A stretch of DNA of 64,000 bases, from assembly GCF_009664975.1 (NCBI RefSeq), contig NZ_WJXB01000007.1, positions 372,001-436,000 on the forward strand, given 5' to 3'. Position numbers and translations under genes: made by a program. The notes under the pieces are model-generated. The model saw only the letters and a program-made list of their open reading frames with translations, searched no databases and was not told where the DNA came from. This DNA comes from Paenibacillus monticola (lineage in GTDB: Bacteria; Bacillota; Bacilli; Paenibacillales; Paenibacillaceae). Position 1 is the stretch's first letter; each line of letters begins with the position of its first letter. Below, piece by piece: positions 16,392 through 27,060 of this stretch.

Positions 16392-19300
16392 TTATGCTAT
16401 CTCCGCTTCTTCATCCTCTAAACGGACGGAGACGAGCTTCGAGACGCCGCCTTCTTCCATTGTTACACCGTATAGCACATCCGCTTCCTCCATAGTGCCT
16501 TTGCGATGTGTGACTACGATAAACTGCGTCTGCTCGGAGAATTCGCGCAGGTACTGAGCAAAGCGGACAACATTAGCTTCATCCAGGGCTGCCTCAACCT
16601 CATCCAATACACAGAAAGGTACCGGCTTAACCTGGAGGATAGCAAACAACAGCGCCATAGCGGTCAAAGCTCGTTCTCCACCAGATAACAGCTGCAGATT
16701 TTGCAGTTTTTTTCCAGGAGGCTGGGCCACAATATCTATGCCAGTATCCAGCATATGTTCCGGGTCCAGCAGCATAAGGTCTGCTCTTCCGCCGCCGAAC
16801 AGCTTCGAGAACACTGTACCGAATTCGCGCCGGATGGCATCGAAGGTCTGCTTAAAGCGTTTAGACATTTCCTCTTCCATTTCATGAATCACATGATAGA
16901 GCGTTGTTTTGGCCTCGACCAGATCATCCTTTTGACCACTAAGGAAGGTAAAGCGCTCATGTACACGCTGGTATTCTTCGATTGCCCCCAGATTAACCTC
17001 ACCCAGTGCAGAAATACTACGCTTTAGCCGCTGTACATCCGCTTGGGCGGCAGGAACATCCTCAGGTACAGGATAACGCTGCTTCGCCAGCTCATAGCTA
17101 AGTTCATAATCCTCACTCAGCTTGCGCAAAATATTATCCAGCTCAACATCGAGCCTGCCCACAGAAACCTCGGTAGAACGCAACTTGTCCTCGACCACTC
17201 GCAGTGCCTGCCGTTGATCCTTCGTCTCGCCTTCTGCCAGCTCCAGCTTGCGCGTCAATGCAGACCGCTCTGCTCTTGCCAAATCAAGCGTACCAGACGT
17301 TGCTTCCTTCTTAAGGCGGTTACTATTCAGGCTTTCCTTCTGCTGTACCGCTTCCAATGTATTGTTGACTAAGTCCTGCTCTATGGTATCTAGCAAGCTG
17401 CGGTTCTGGCGCAACTCTTTATCCTGTGAGCCTACATCCTGTCTTAGACGCCGTAGCTGCTCCTCAAGGGAGAAGATTTCCTGATCAAGCTTACCTTCCG
17501 CGACCTTCATCCCGGTCAGCTTGCCTTGCAGCTCTTCTTTGGCTGATTCATTGGCCTTACGCGTGGATTCGGCATTCCGGATTTCCTCATGGGCCTCCTG
17601 CTCTTCCTTCACCAGGCGTTCAAGCTCGGCAGTGGCTAACTTTCTCGCCTCTTCCAGTCCACGGACCTCGCTCTCAAAGCTGCTGCGTTCCGCTCCCGCA
17701 CTCTCTACTTGCTCAAGCACATGGCGCAGCTCCTGCTCCAACTGCTTCAGATCGCCCGAAACCCGCTGCTCTTCCAGACGTTTCTCGTCTCCGTCACGAC
17801 GCAATTCTTCCAGCTTCACCGTTGCGTTCTCTTGCTCCTCACGGAGTCGCGATATGCTCTGGTTCAGCTTAGCGATCTGGCGTTCGCTCTCTTCAATCTC
17901 GCCGCTCAACTGATCCAGCTGGCGCTTACGACTTAATAGACTGTTGCTCTTCTTGTGCTGGCTACCACCGGTCATCGAACCTCCAGCATTCACCACATCG
18001 CCCTCCAGCGTAACCACGCGGAAGCGGTACTGACATTTAGCCGCAATACGATTGGCCTGCTCGAGACTTTCGGCTATAACCACATTTCCAAGCAGACTGC
18101 CTACAATACTTGCGTATTTATCGTCGAAACCTACTAAATCGGAACCGATTCCCACAAACCCATCAGCGTCCTCCACCAATCCGCGGTCGCTGCCGGAAAT
18201 TTGCCGGGGACGGATCACATCAAGTGGAAGAAAGGTAGCTCGTCCTAATTGGCGCTGCTTCAGAAAAGCAATCGCCTGGCGTGACACAGACTCATTCTCC
18301 ATAACGACATGCTGCAGCGAAGCACCAAGCGCAGTCTCCATAGCAAGCTCCAGCTTTTCTGGGACAGAGATCAGCTCAGCAACCGCGCCATGCACCCCGT
18401 TCAGCTGTCCTTTGCGTGCACCCTTGAGCACTTCCTTAACCCCAAGCATAAAGCCGTCAAAGTCATCCTGCATTTCCTTCATAGTCTCATGACGGGAGAC
18501 CTGTGCTTCGCGCTTCTGCTCCCACTTACGAAGACCCGATTGTGTCTCCTCCAGCAGCTTCTGTCTCTTGGTGATCTGCTCACTCTCCGAGATATAAGCA
18601 CCGCGCAGAACTCCCAGTTCCTTGCCGAGCAATGCTATCTTGTCCTTGAGCCCCTTCTCGGCCGCAGACAATTCTCCTCGGCGAACCGTCCACTTATCGC
18701 CTTCTTCTTCACTGCGACTCATCCGCCGCTCCAGATTCTCCTTCTGTTGGTCCGCGTAACGAATTTCGTTACGTGCTCCCGCCATCAGGTTCATCAGCTC
18801 CAAGAGCGCGCTCTTCAGCTTCTCTTCCCGGCTCTGGCTGATGCCGTCAGCAACACCCTCAAGCCTTGTTTCCTCGTCAGCCAGTTGCTTCCGCAGCTCT
18901 ACAAGTGCTGCACGGGACTCCGTAAGCTTAAGCTCCAGATCCGTTAGCTCACGCAGTCGATCAGCCGAACGCTCACCTACAGAACCAACCGTAAGCAGCA
19001 ACTGCTCACGATTATTCTCCAGATTACGCCTGCGTTCCTTCAGCAGCTCACCATAACCTTCGCTTTTCTCATAGGCTTCAATATAACGCAGCAGCTGTTC
19101 TTGTTGCTGTTCTATTGAAGCTTCCAGTGTCCGCAGAGCAGAACGCCCGCTTTCCAGCTTGGCATCATGCGCGGACACAACGGTTGAGAGCTCAAGCTGT
19201 TCATTCCGCAATATCTCCAGCTTGGCGTTACCCTCCTGCCAGGCCGTATGTATCCCTTCGATCTGGTGCACATACACTGAGATCTCCAGTTGTTTCAGCT

Positions 19301-19961
19301 GTTGACGCAGTTCCTTGTAACGCACTGCCTTCTCAGATTGATCCTTTAGCGGTCCGACCTGATCCTCCAGTTCGCTGATCAAATCATGGATACGCAGCAG
19401 GTTCTGCTCCGTATCCTCCAGCTTGCGTCCGGCATCCTTTTTGCGCGATTTATATTTCACAATTCCTGAAGCCTCTTCAAAGATCCCCCGCCGGTCTTCA
19501 GATCGGGTACTGAGTATCTCTTCAATCCGGCCTTGCCCAATAATAGAATAGGCCTCACGCCCGATCCCAGTATCCATAAACAGCTCTGTGATATCCTTCA
19601 GGCGGCAAGCTTGCTTGTTGATTAAGTACTCACTCTCTCCGCTGCGGTGAACACGCCGGGTGACCGTCACTTCGCTAAAATCAAGCGGAAGCGTGTGATC
19701 TTCATTATCGAGCGTTAGCGAAACTTCACTTACATTCACTGCTTTGCGTGCATCACTACCGGCAAAAATAATATCCTCCATCTTGCCGCCGCGCAAAGAT
19801 TTGGCGCTCTGTTCGCCCAGCACCCAGCGGATGCCATCCGAAATATTGCTTTTGCCGCTTCCGTTCGGTCCTACTACGGCTGTAATTCCACGCACAAATT
19901 CCATTTCCGTTTTGTCGGCAAACGATTTAAAGCCAGCTAATTCAATCCGTTTCAAAAACAT
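16392..19961 (-). CDS. smc: Chromosome partition ATPase SMC
   Basis: The 1189-residue SMC subunit of the bacterial condensin (with ScpA and ScpB). Walker A GPNGSGKSN lies at about 31-39, two long coiled coils flank a hinge near the centre (GRATFLPLDVI ... VVNAGGSMTGGS), and the ABC signature LSGGERALTAMALLFA with Walker B CVLDEVEAALD closes the head. Length is normal for Firmicutes. It follows rnc, as in B. subtilis. The start region MFLKRIELAGFKSFAD is canonical, with GAGGTGA upstream. Confidence 0.98.
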   Translation of the reverse strand: MFLKRIELAGFKSFADKTEMEFVRGITAVVGPNGSGKSNISDGIRWVLGEQSAKSLRGGKMEDIIFAGSDARKAVNVSEVSLTLDNEDHTLPLDFSEVTVTRRVHRSGESEYLINKQACRLKDITELFMDTGIGREAYSIIGQGRIEEILSTRSEDRRGIFEEASGIVKYKSRKKDAGRKLEDTEQNLLRIHDLISELEDQVGPLKDQSEKAVRYKELRQQLKQLEISVYVHQIEGIHTAWQEGNAKLEILRNEQLELSTVVSAHDAKLESGRSALRTLEASIEQQQEQLLRYIEAYEKSEGYGELLKERRRNLENNREQLLLTVGSVGERSADRLRELTDLELKLTESRAALVELRKQLADEETRLEGVADGISQSREEKLKSALLELMNLMAGARNEIRYADQQKENLERRMSRSEEEGDKWTVRRGELSAAEKGLKDKIALLGKELGVLRGAYISESEQITKRQKLLEETQSGLRKWEQKREAQVSRHETMKEMQDDFDGFMLGVKEVLKGARKGQLNGVHGAVAELISVPEKLELAMETALGASLQHVVMENESVSRQAIAFLKQRQLGRATFLPLDVIRPRQISGSDRGLVEDADGFVGIGSDLVGFDDKYASIVGSLLGNVVIAESLEQANRIAAKCQYRFRVVTLEGDVVNAGGSMTGGSQHKKSNSLLSRKRQLDQLSGEIEESERQIAKLNQSISRLREEQENATVKLEELRRDGDEKRLEEQRVSGDLKQLEQELRHVLEQVESAGAERSSFESEVRGLEEARKLATAELERLVKEEQEAHEEIRNAESTRKANESAKEELQGKLTGMKVAEGKLDQEIFSLEEQLRRLRQDVGSQDKELRQNRSLLDTIEQDLVNNTLEAVQQKESLNSNRLKKEATSGTLDLARAERSALTRKLELAEGETKDQRQALRVVEDKLRSTEVSVGRLDVELDNILRKLSEDYELSYELAKQRYPVPEDVPAAQADVQRLKRSISALGEVNLGAIEEYQRVHERFTFLSGQKDDLVEAKTTLYHVIHEMEEEMSKRFKQTFDAIRREFGTVFSKLFGGGRADLMLLDPEHMLDTGIDIVAQPPGKKLQNLQLLSGGERALTAMALLFAILQVKPVPFCVLDEVEAALDEANVVRFAQYLREFSEQTQFIVVTHRKGTMEEADVLYGVTMEEGGVSKLVSVRLEDEEAEIA

Positions 19962-20053
19962 AACTCGCCAATCACCTCAGACCCATTATAACATAGCGTT
20001 CGTTGCCCTAAAATAGCTCTAAAGACGATGAACCCACTGATTTATTAAGTAAA

Positions 20054-20100
20054 AATATAAGGATAAAGTATAATTTCACAGTATACTTTATCCTTATATT
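20054..20100. repeat. Perfect 19-bp inverted repeat between rnc and smc
   Basis: AATATAAGGATAAAGTATA and its exact reverse complement are separated by 9 bases. On the minus strand it is followed by TTTTACTT, so it may act as a second, AT-rich terminator behind the rnc terminator, but an RNA processing site is equally possible next to the RNase III gene. Confidence 0.7.
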
Positions 20101-20103
20101 TCG

Positions 20104-20161
20104 AAAAAGAGCAGCAACAGTCTGACCTCCGCCAAATGGCGACACTCAGACCGTTGCTGCT
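20104..20161 (-). terminator. Terminator of rnc
   Basis: AGCAGCAACGGTCTGA pairs with TCAGACTGTTGCTGCT (one wobble) and the stem is followed by CTTTTT on the minus strand, about 40 bases after the rnc stop codon. It suggests partial separation of smc-ftsY from the fab operon. Confidence 0.85.
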
Positions 20162-20202
20162 TTTCTCCTCTAGTTCGACTTACTCCCAAGAAAGTAAAAC
20201 TC

Positions 20203-20907
20203 TCAGGCGCCGTCTTCCTTCAGCAGCAGCAATGCTGCTGCCGCCGCTTGTTGTTCTGCTTCCTTCTTGGAGCGCCCGCTTCCACTACCTAGTGAACGGC
20301 TGGCCATATACACTTCAGAGACGAATTCACGCTCATGCGCCGGTCCCCGTTCTTCAATGATCCGATATTCCAGCGTACCCATGCTGTGATGCTGAATCAG
20401 CTCCTGCAGCTCCGTCTTGTAGTCGGTCATCTGCATTTGCAGTTTACCATCTGTCTCCACAAGCGGAAATACGTGATTATCAAGAAACCCGCGTACCGTT
20501 TCCAGTCCTTGATCGAGATAAAGCGCTCCCACGAAGGATTCAAACACATCAGCCAGCAGAGCCGGGCGAGTACGTCCGCCCGTAAGTTCTTCCCCTTTAC
20601 CCAGCAGTACATAACGGCCGAAGCCTAAGCTTTCAGCGAATCTGACCAGCGAAGGCTCACAGACAATAGCTGCCCGCAGCTTGGTCAGTTCACCTTCAGG
20701 CCGGTCCGGCAGAAGATTGTACAAATATTCAGAAACCGTAAGCTCCAGAACAGCATCGCCAAGAAACTCAAGGCGTTCATTGTCCTGATGCTGATTGAAA
20801 CGGTGTTCATTCACATAGGATGCATGGGTAAAGGCTTGCTTTAGAAGTACAGAATCGCGAAATTGGATATGAAGTTGAACTTGTAATTGCTTCAAGTCGC
20901 CTTTCAC
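20203..20907 (-). CDS. rnc: Ribonuclease III
   Basis: A 234-residue double-stranded RNA endonuclease. The signature [13 protein letters not shown] lies at about 44-56 with the metal-binding acidic residues, and the C-terminal double-stranded RNA binding domain ([13 protein letters not shown] ... [18 protein letters not shown]) is complete. The GTG start has AAGGGGA eight bases upstream. It lies 12 bases behind fabF and precedes smc, the usual Firmicutes order. Confidence 0.97.
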   Translation of the reverse strand: MKGDLKQLQVQLHIQFRDSVLLKQAFTHASYVNEHRFNQHQDNERLEFLGDAVLELTVSEYLYNLLPDRPEGELTKLRAAIVCEPSLVRFAESLGFGRYVLLGKGEELTGGRTRPALLADVFESFVGALYLDQGLETVRGFLDNHVFPLVETDGKLQMQMTDYKTELQELIQHHSMGTLEYRIIEERGPAHEREFVSEVYMASRSLGSGSGRSKKEAEQQAAAAALLLLKEDGA

Positions 20908-20919
20908 CGCGCTGTCCCC

Positions 20920-22158
20920 TTACTGATTATATTTTTTTAAAATAACTGTTGCGTTATGTCCACCGAATCCGAATGAATTCGACATGACAATGTTTAGATC
21001 CGCTTCACGCGGCACATTTGGTACATAATCCAAATCGCATTCCGGATCAGGATTGTCTAGATTGATTGTTGGTGCAATCATCCCTTTTTGGAGGGATAGT
21101 CCGCATATAATCGCTTCAACACCACCAGCAGCTCCTAGCAAATGCCCGGTCATCGATTTCGTCGAGCTGATCGCTACCTTGTAGGCATGGTCTCCCAATG
21201 CTTTCTTGACAGCAAGCGTCTCCGACTTATCGCCTACAGGTGTAGAAGTACCATGTGCATTAATGTAATCAATGTCTTCCGGAGCAATCCCGGCATCACG
21301 AATCGCCATCTTCATGCAGCGAGCTGCGCCATCCGGATCAGGCTCTGTCATGTGATGAGCATCTCCGCTAAGTCCATACCCAATCACTTCAGCATAAATT
21401 CTTGCTCCACGCTGTTGTGCATGCTCAAGCGATTCCAGAACCAGAATTCCTGCTCCTTCACCCATGACGAAACCATCACGATCGATATCAAACGGACGAC
21501 TTGCCTTCTCAGGCTCCTCGTTACGAGTAGACATCGCTCTCATTGCACAGAACCCGGCCATACCAGTAGGTCGAATCGTTGCTTCCGCACCGCCACAGAT
21601 CATTGCATCTGCATCACCGCGCTGAATGAAACGAAAGGATTCCCCTATGGAATGGGTACCTGTTGCACAAGCTGTAACCATTGTCGTATTAGGACCCTTA
21701 GCCCCCAGGTTAATGGACAGCTGTCCAGAACCCATATTAGCAATCATCATTGGAATAAAGAAAGGGCTGACACGCTTAGGACCCTTCTCCAGCAATATAT
21801 TATGATTGTCTTCCCAAGTACCAAGTCCGCCAATACCCGAACCAACGGATACGCCAATTCTCTCTGCATCAATATCAGTACCGATTGTAAGGCCACTATC
21901 TTTCAGCGCGTCTTCGCCGGCAGCTACAGCAAACTGTACGAAACGGTCCATTTTACGGGCTTCCTTGCGACCAAACATCGCTTCAGGATCAAACTCTTTA
22001 ACAGAAGATGCTATTCGCGTAGTATATTCACTGACATCAAAGGCTTCCACCAATGATACACCGGATTTGCCACTCATCAGGTTACCCCAGAACGTTTCCA
22101 AATCCTTACCCAGCGACGTCACTACGCCCATACCGGTAACAACCACTCTATGACTCAA
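20920..22158 (-). CDS. fabF: Beta-ketoacyl-ACP synthase II
   Basis: A 412-residue condensing enzyme that extends acyl-ACP with malonyl-ACP. The catalytic Cys lies in [12 protein letters not shown] and the two His in [11 protein letters not shown] and [11 protein letters not shown]. The N-terminus reads [16 protein letters not shown]. The TTG at 22158 sits six bases after GGGGTGA and is preferred over the TTG at 22164, which directly abuts that site. It is separated from acpP by about 220 bases. Confidence 0.96.
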   Translation of the reverse strand: MSHRVVVTGMGVVTSLGKDLETFWGNLMSGKSGVSLVEAFDVSEYTTRIASSVKEFDPEAMFGRKEARKMDRFVQFAVAAGEDALKDSGLTIGTDIDAERIGVSVGSGIGGLGTWEDNHNILLEKGPKRVSPFFIPMMIANMGSGQLSINLGAKGPNTTMVTACATGTHSIGESFRFIQRGDADAMICGGAEATIRPTGMAGFCAMRAMSTRNEEPEKASRPFDIDRDGFVMGEGAGILVLESLEHAQQRGARIYAEVIGYGLSGDAHHMTEPDPDGAARCMKMAIRDAGIAPEDIDYINAHGTSTPVGDKSETLAVKKALGDHAYKVAISSTKSMTGHLLGAAGGVEAIICGLSLQKGMIAPTINLDNPDPECDLDYVPNVPREADLNIVMSNSFGFGGHNATVILKKYNQ

Positions 22159-22378
22159 ACGCAATCACCCCATCTGTAGGCTGTACTTTAAAGTACCGTA
22201 ATTATTTACTGCGAATTAATACTATATAAACTGCAGTCACCAGATGGTTTACCCATCTGTGATCCTGTTATTTTCCCACTAAAGGGGCAAGGAACACACC
22301 CTTTGGTCATTCATTAGCACCGTAAAAATGAGGAGAAGCCCCGCCTTATCAAAGAACGGGACTCTCAATCATAGGACT

Positions 22379-22612
22379 CTAGGTATGAGATTGTATGTAC
22401 TTCACAACTTCACCCACGGTCGTAATCGTCTCTGCATCTTCATCAGAGATTTCCATATCAAATTCATCTTCCAATTCCATTACCAATTCTACTACATCAA
22501 GAGAATCAGCACCTAAATCATCTTTGAAAGACGCTTCTAATGTTACCTCAGCTTCATCGGCACCTAAGCGGTCGATGACGATACGTGTTACACGCTCTAA
22601 TACATCGGACAT
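22379..22612 (-). CDS. acpP: Acyl carrier protein
   Basis: A 77-residue acidic ACP. The 4'-phosphopantetheine attachment Ser lies in [18 protein letters not shown], and helix boundaries match the family. The ATG at 22612 has GGAGGTGAACCGG in front and gives the standard length. It lies between fabG and fabF in the FapR-controlled operon. Confidence 0.98.
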   Translation of the reverse strand: MSDVLERVTRIVIDRLGADEAEVTLEASFKDDLGADSLDVVELVMELEDEFDMEISDEDAETITTVGEVVKYIQSHT

Positions 22613-22735
22613 CCGGTTCACCTCCTCTTTTGGTATTATACGAGATATGAGGTCAAAATGCCATATTAGCGTAAAAAACGCCTTCGGAACATCTCGATCC
22701 CTTCCCCTATAAAGATTTTAAGTCTTGGCTAATGC

Positions 22736-23485
22736 TTACATGTACATCCCGCCATCCACGTGAAGTGTCTGGCCGGTCATATACGCTGCTCCTTCCGAAG
22801 CTAGGAATAATACGGCCATAGCAATATCCTCCGGCCGCCCAAGCCGGGCAAGCGGAATTCGCTTGGTCAGTTCACTGCGGACTTCCTCGGACAGCTCGCT
22901 GGTCATATCGGTGTCAATGAAGCCGGGAGCGATACAGTTAACTGTTATTCCCCGCGAGGACAGCTCAAGCGCTGCCGACTTCGTCAGACCGATAATTCCT
23001 GCTTTGGCTGCCGAATAGTTCGACTGACCAGGATTGCCTGTGACACCCACTACAGAAGAAATGTTAATGATCCGTCCGTAACGCTGTTTCATCATCGGAC
23101 GTGTGGCTGCCTTAAGACAGTTGAACACACCTTTGAGATTGGTTTCGATAACCTGATCGAACTCTTCTTCTTTCATGCGCATAATCAGATTATCCCGGGT
23201 AATACCGGCATTATTAACGAGAATGTCGATTTTGCCCCAAGTGCTCATGACCTCTTTAACAAGGTTATCCGCTTGTTCAGTATTACCGACATTGCCCCGA
23301 AGTGCAATTCCTTCCGAGCCAAGCTCCACAATACGCGCTACAACTTCCTGAGCGGCAGCTTCATTTCCTGCGAAGTTCACAGCTACTTTTACGCCGTGCT
23401 CCGCCAGTGCCAAGGCAATACTACGGCCAATGCCGCGTGAAGCGCCAGTGACGAGGGCCGTCTGGCCCCGCAATGCTGAGAACAT
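22736..23485 (-). CDS. fabG: 3-oxoacyl-ACP reductase FabG
   Basis: A 249-residue SDR enzyme that reduces 3-oxoacyl-ACP with [13 protein letters not shown] binds the cofactor, NNAGITRD is the FabG-type NAG motif, and the catalytic Ser/Tyr/Lys lie in [20 protein letters not shown]. The C-terminus ends in [13 protein letters not shown]. The ATG at 23485 has AAAGGGGATATACA upstream and is preferred over the start at 23509. It follows fabD after about 50 bases. Confidence 0.96.
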   Translation of the reverse strand: MFSALRGQTALVTGASRGIGRSIALALAEHGVKVAVNFAGNEAAAQEVVARIVELGSEGIALRGNVGNTEQADNLVKEVMSTWGKIDILVNNAGITRDNLIMRMKEEEFDQVIETNLKGVFNCLKAATRPMMKQRYGRIINISSVVGVTGNPGQSNYSAAKAGIIGLTKSAALELSSRGITVNCIAPGFIDTDMTSELSEEVRSELTKRIPLARLGRPEDIAMAVLFLASEGAAYMTGQTLHVDGGMYM

Positions 23486-23536
23486 TGTATATCCCCTTTC
23501 AATCATCATGCTGCATACAAGCCCAAGCTAATCCTC

Positions 23537-24460
23537 TTACCAAGCAGCTTGGGCATTCTCCAAGCTGTTGATATTAATCAGCTTTACGGTTTTGTCAATT
23601 TTGCGGATCAACCCGGTCAATACACTACCAGACCCAATCTCTACAAAAGTGTCAACACCGTCAGCGATCAGCCATTCAATACTATCCTGCCAGAGGACTG
23701 GTGAATAGACTTGACGCACCAGCAGCTCCCGGATTTCTTCGGGATCGGTGACGGGTAAAGCTGTGACATTAACGATAACAGGCATAGACGGAGTGTTAAA
23801 GGTTACTCTCGTAAGCTCAACCGCCAAACGATCCGCCGCCTCCTTCATCAATGAGGAGTGAAACGGTCCGCTTACTTCAAGCGGAATCGCCCGTTTGCCA
23901 CCTGCTTCTTTTACACGCTGTACAACGCTGTTCACACCAGCTAGAGAACCGGATACAACAATCTGCCCTGGGCAATTTATGTTCGCCAGCTCTACCGAAC
24001 CTGTCTCTTCCGAAATGCTGCGGCATAATTCCGCCAGTGCCTCCCGGTCTGCGCCAAGCACTGCTGCCATGGCCCCTAGGCCACCAGGAACAGCTTCTTC
24101 CATGAAACGTCCACGCAGACGCACCAGCGCAACGGCATCCTCGTAAGATAGAACACCAGCCGCTACCAGCGCGCTGTATTCACCAAGACTGTGACCGGCT
24201 ACGTAATCCAGCTGCACTCCTTGTTCGCGCAGCGCCTCAAGATAAGCCACACTAGTTGTAAGCAAAGCAGGCTGTGTATTCACGGTCTGCTTCAATTCAC
24301 TGTCGGGACCTTCAAAAATAAGTTTGCTCAGCGAAAAGCCTAGCACTTCATCGCCCTTCTCGAATACCGCACGGCTGTGTGGCAAGGCATCATATACATC
24401 CTTACCCATACCCACGGCTTGTGCACCTTGACCGGGAAAGACAAATGCGATTTTACCCAT
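23537..24460 (-). CDS. fabD: Malonyl-CoA:ACP transacylase
   Basis: A 307-residue enzyme that moves malonyl from CoA to ACP. N-terminal FPGQGAQAVGMG, the nucleophile in GHSLGEYSAL, and the catalytic His in SGPFHSSLM are present. The ATG at 24460 has GAAGGAGTATATATTT upstream; a start at 24520 lies inside fabH and is not supported. It follows fabH with a gap of 19 bases. Confidence 0.97.
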   Translation of the reverse strand: MGKIAFVFPGQGAQAVGMGKDVYDALPHSRAVFEKGDEVLGFSLSKLIFEGPDSELKQTVNTQPALLTTSVAYLEALREQGVQLDYVAGHSLGEYSALVAAGVLSYEDAVALVRLRGRFMEEAVPGGLGAMAAVLGADREALAELCRSISEETGSVELANINCPGQIVVSGSLAGVNSVVQRVKEAGGKRAIPLEVSGPFHSSLMKEAADRLAVELTRVTFNTPSMPVIVNVTALPVTDPEEIRELLVRQVYSPVLWQDSIEWLIADGVDTFVEIGSGSVLTGLIRKIDKTVKLININSLENAQAAW

Positions 24461-24479
24461 AAATATATACTCCTTCCTG

Positions 24480-25469
24480 CTACCAGATGATAACCGCTGC
24501 GCCCCAAGTAAGACCGCCACCGAAGCCGACCATCAGTACAGTGTCGCCTTCCTTCATACGTCCCTCTTCCGCTGCTTCTACAAGAGCCAACGGTATTGAA
24601 GCTGCTGAAGTATTGGCATATTTATCTACATTGATCACACATTTCTCTGGAGGCAGATCTAGACGCTGCATAGCAGAATGAATGATACGGATGTTCGCCT
24701 GATGCGGTACAAACAGATCAATGTCTTCTTTGACCAGACCCGCTTTGGTGAGCACACGCTCTGTAGCAGAGCCCATGATGCGTACGGCGAACTTGAAGAC
24801 GTCACGACCGTTCATATAAATGAAATGCTTCTTGTCTGCTACGGTTTGTTCAGAGGCTGGCAGACGTGATCCGCCGGCTTCCAGCTTGAGCAGATGTCCG
24901 CCTGAACCTTCAGCACCCAGATCGAAAGACTGGAATCCACGGCCTTCCGGAACTTCTCCAACGATCACGGCACCTGCACCATCACCAAACAATACACATG
25001 TATTGCGATCAGTGTAGTCAGTAATACGCGACAAGGTATCCGCACCAATTACTAGAGCATTATTGTACATTCCGTTCTGAATAAATCCAACCGCGGTAGC
25101 CAAGCTGTAGACGAAGCCGGAGCATGCTGCCGACAAGTCAAACGCTGCTGCGTTTTTAGCACCCAGCTTATCCTGCAATATGCAGGCTGTAGAAGGAAAA
25201 GAACTGTCCGGTGTAACTGTAGCAATAATAATAAGATCCAACTCTTCCGCATTCATGCCTGCAGAAGCCAGTGCTTTGAGCGCAGCTTCATAAGCAAGAT
25301 CAGATGTTGCTTCATGTGGAGCAGCAATGTGCCGTTCCCGAATACCTGTCCGGCTGACAATCCACTCGTCATTCGTATCTACTATCTTCTCCAGATCACT
25401 GTTGGTCAATATTTTCTCAGGAACGTATTTCCCTGTACCGATAATTCCAACTGGCCGCAACTGTTTCAT
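24480..25469 (-). CDS. fabH: Beta-ketoacyl-ACP synthase III
   Basis: A 329-residue enzyme that starts fatty acid synthesis from acyl-CoA and malonyl-ACP. The catalytic triad is Cys in DLSAACSGFVYSL, His in FVPHQANIRI and Asn in KYANTSAASIPLAL. The ATG at 25469 (MKQLRPVGIIGTGKYVP) gives the family N-terminus; a GTG at 25481 overlaps the plsX stop as GTGA and is an alternative that would imply translational coupling. Confidence 0.96.
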   Translation of the reverse strand: MKQLRPVGIIGTGKYVPEKILTNSDLEKIVDTNDEWIVSRTGIRERHIAAPHEATSDLAYEAALKALASAGMNAEELDLIIIATVTPDSSFPSTACILQDKLGAKNAAAFDLSAACSGFVYSLATAVGFIQNGMYNNALVIGADTLSRITDYTDRNTCVLFGDGAGAVIVGEVPEGRGFQSFDLGAEGSGGHLLKLEAGGSRLPASEQTVADKKHFIYMNGRDVFKFAVRIMGSATERVLTKAGLVKEDIDLFVPHQANIRIIHSAMQRLDLPPEKCVINVDKYANTSAASIPLALVEAAEEGRMKEGDTVLMVGFGGGLTWGAAVIIW

Positions 25470-25477
25470 ATTGTCAC

Positions 25478-26467
25478 TCACTTCCCGCTAATTTCCTTAG
25501 ATATGCTTGGCACAAGATCCGCCAGAAGCGCGATCCGTGCTTGTCTAACTGCATTCTTAACTGCATTTCCATCTGAAGAGCCATGCCCTTTCACTACTAG
25601 ACCACTAAGACCGAGCAGTGGCGCTCCACCGTGCTCTTTATAATCCATCTTACCTTTAAGGCTGCGAAGCTCCGGCATCAGCAGGGCTGCACCTAGTTTA
25701 GTCTTAAGAGAACGGCTAAACTGTTCCTTCAGCAAAGAAAACATCGCTCCAGCCGTGCCTTCCAACGTCTTCAGCAGTATGTTGCCGGCAAAACCGTCAC
25801 AAACAAGCACATCACAGTTCCCGGTCAGCACATCGCGAGCTTCCACATTGCCAACAAAATTGATGCCCGGTAAATTCTCCAACAGGGGATACGCTTGTTT
25901 GGTTAGTTCATTGCCCTTGCCAGGTTCAGTACCCACATTCAGCAGCCCTACTCGAGGCTTGGCAATTCCATGTACCTTATTGCGATAAATACTGCCCATA
26001 AGCGCGTATTGTTCCAAATGCTGGGCCGTGGCATCCATGTTGGCGCCTAGATCCAATGCCAGAACGCCTACATCATCAAGTGTCGGAATCATTGGTGCCA
26101 GTGCCGGGCGTTCAATGCCCTGCATTCTTCCGACTACGAGCAGCCCCGTAGCCATAAGTGCACCTGTATTGCCAGACGAAATCATCGCGTCGGCTTCGCC
26201 TTCACGCACCATACGTCCGGCAATGACCATGGACGAATCTTTTTTCCGTCGCACCGCCTTTACAGGCTCCTCATCAGATCCAATAACATCTCCTGCATGA
26301 CGCACCGTCACATTAGACGGCTTATTCTTCAGCAGCGGCGCAAGTCTGGCTTCATCACCAACAAGCACAATCTGCAAGTCCTTCCACTCCGCGGCCGCGG
26401 ACAACGCCCCCTCCACATTGCATTCAGGAGCGTTGTCCCCGCCCATGGCATCAATGGCGATCAGCAC
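25478..26467 (-). CDS. plsX: Phosphate acyltransferase PlsX
   Basis: A 329-residue enzyme that makes acyl-phosphate from acyl-ACP for phospholipid synthesis. The N-terminus IAIDAMGGDNAP, SGNTGALMATG and DLGANMDA are family motifs. The GTG at 26467 has AAGGGGG eight bases upstream; it overlaps the end of fapR by 17 bases. A longer frame from 26563 lies within fapR and is unlikely. Confidence 0.97.
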   Translation of the reverse strand: MLIAIDAMGGDNAPECNVEGALSAAAEWKDLQIVLVGDEARLAPLLKNKPSNVTVRHAGDVIGSDEEPVKAVRRKKDSSMVIAGRMVREGEADAMISSGNTGALMATGLLVVGRMQGIERPALAPMIPTLDDVGVLALDLGANMDATAQHLEQYALMGSIYRNKVHGIAKPRVGLLNVGTEPGKGNELTKQAYPLLENLPGINFVGNVEARDVLTGNCDVLVCDGFAGNILLKTLEGTAGAMFSLLKEQFSRSLKTKLGAALLMPELRSLKGKMDYKEHGGAPLLGLSGLVVKGHGSSDGNAVKNAVRQARIALLADLVPSISKEISGK

Positions 26468-27047
26468 TACGGTTTCCCCCTTCACTGTATTCTTCAACTG
26501 CGGACCGATACACAATAAAATGACCCTGAAATACCAGCTCTTCGCCAACATACGTAAACACATCTACCTCAGCTTTGCCGCCCCGGCCTGCGAGCGAACG
26601 CACTTGCGCTTTGGCAATACATTTCTCTCCAAGACGGACCATACGCACAAAGCGAATATCGGCGGAGGCTGTCAGAGCAATCTCGTCATTAATAATGGCA
26701 ACCGCAAGTGAATTGGCTTGGGCGAAAACATAGTGGCCACGGGCAATTCCGTTTCTGGAAAACACATGGTCCTCACGAATTTCAAATATGGAAATCCCGC
26801 TCTTGTCCAGCTGCAAATCCACAATATCTCCGACTACTTCATCCGCAGGCAAGGAGCGCACCTGATCATAGGAATGCTCTGCCATTTGCTTCATACGTTC
26901 ACGCAATTCAGGAATACCCAGTTCCATTCGGTCCAGCCGGATGGTCTGTATGCTCACCTTCAACTGACGGGTTAATTCCCGGTCTGTTACAAAAGGATTG
27001 CCTCCGATGACTTGAAGCAACTGTTGCTGGCGCTCTTTCTTGGACAT
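26451..27047 (-). CDS. fapR: Fatty acid and phospholipid biosynthesis repressor FapR
   Basis: A 198-residue malonyl-CoA-responsive repressor. Residues about 1-60 form the HTH (TDRELTRQLKVSIQTIRLDRMELGIPELRERM), followed by the linker helix and a hotdog-fold domain that binds malonyl-CoA (IARGHYVFAQANSLAVAIINDE). It opens the operon it controls, and a perfect FapR box lies about 100 bases upstream. The ATG has GGAGGTGA rather far upstream (about 15 bases), so translation may be modest. Confidence 0.96.
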   Translation of the reverse strand: MSKKERQQQLLQVIGGNPFVTDRELTRQLKVSIQTIRLDRMELGIPELRERMKQMAEHSYDQVRSLPADEVVGDIVDLQLDKSGISIFEIREDHVFSRNGIARGHYVFAQANSLAVAIINDEIALTASADIRFVRMVRLGEKCIAKAQVRSLAGRGGKAEVDVFTYVGEELVFQGHFIVYRSAVEEYSEGGNRSADRH

Positions 27048-27060
27048 CCGCTCGATGGCG

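Noticed and set aside
17426-18947. Several plus-strand frames opposite smc
   Set aside because: They mirror the repetitive coiled-coil codons and have no start signals.
21142-22056. 304-codon frame opposite fabF
   Set aside because: It is the complement of a highly conserved gene; composition (Cys, His, Arg rich) is not protein-like.
22165-22378. Possible riboswitch or small gene between acpP and fabF
   Set aside because: Only a weak stem near 22340 was seen; no known RNA class and no open frame with a start site.
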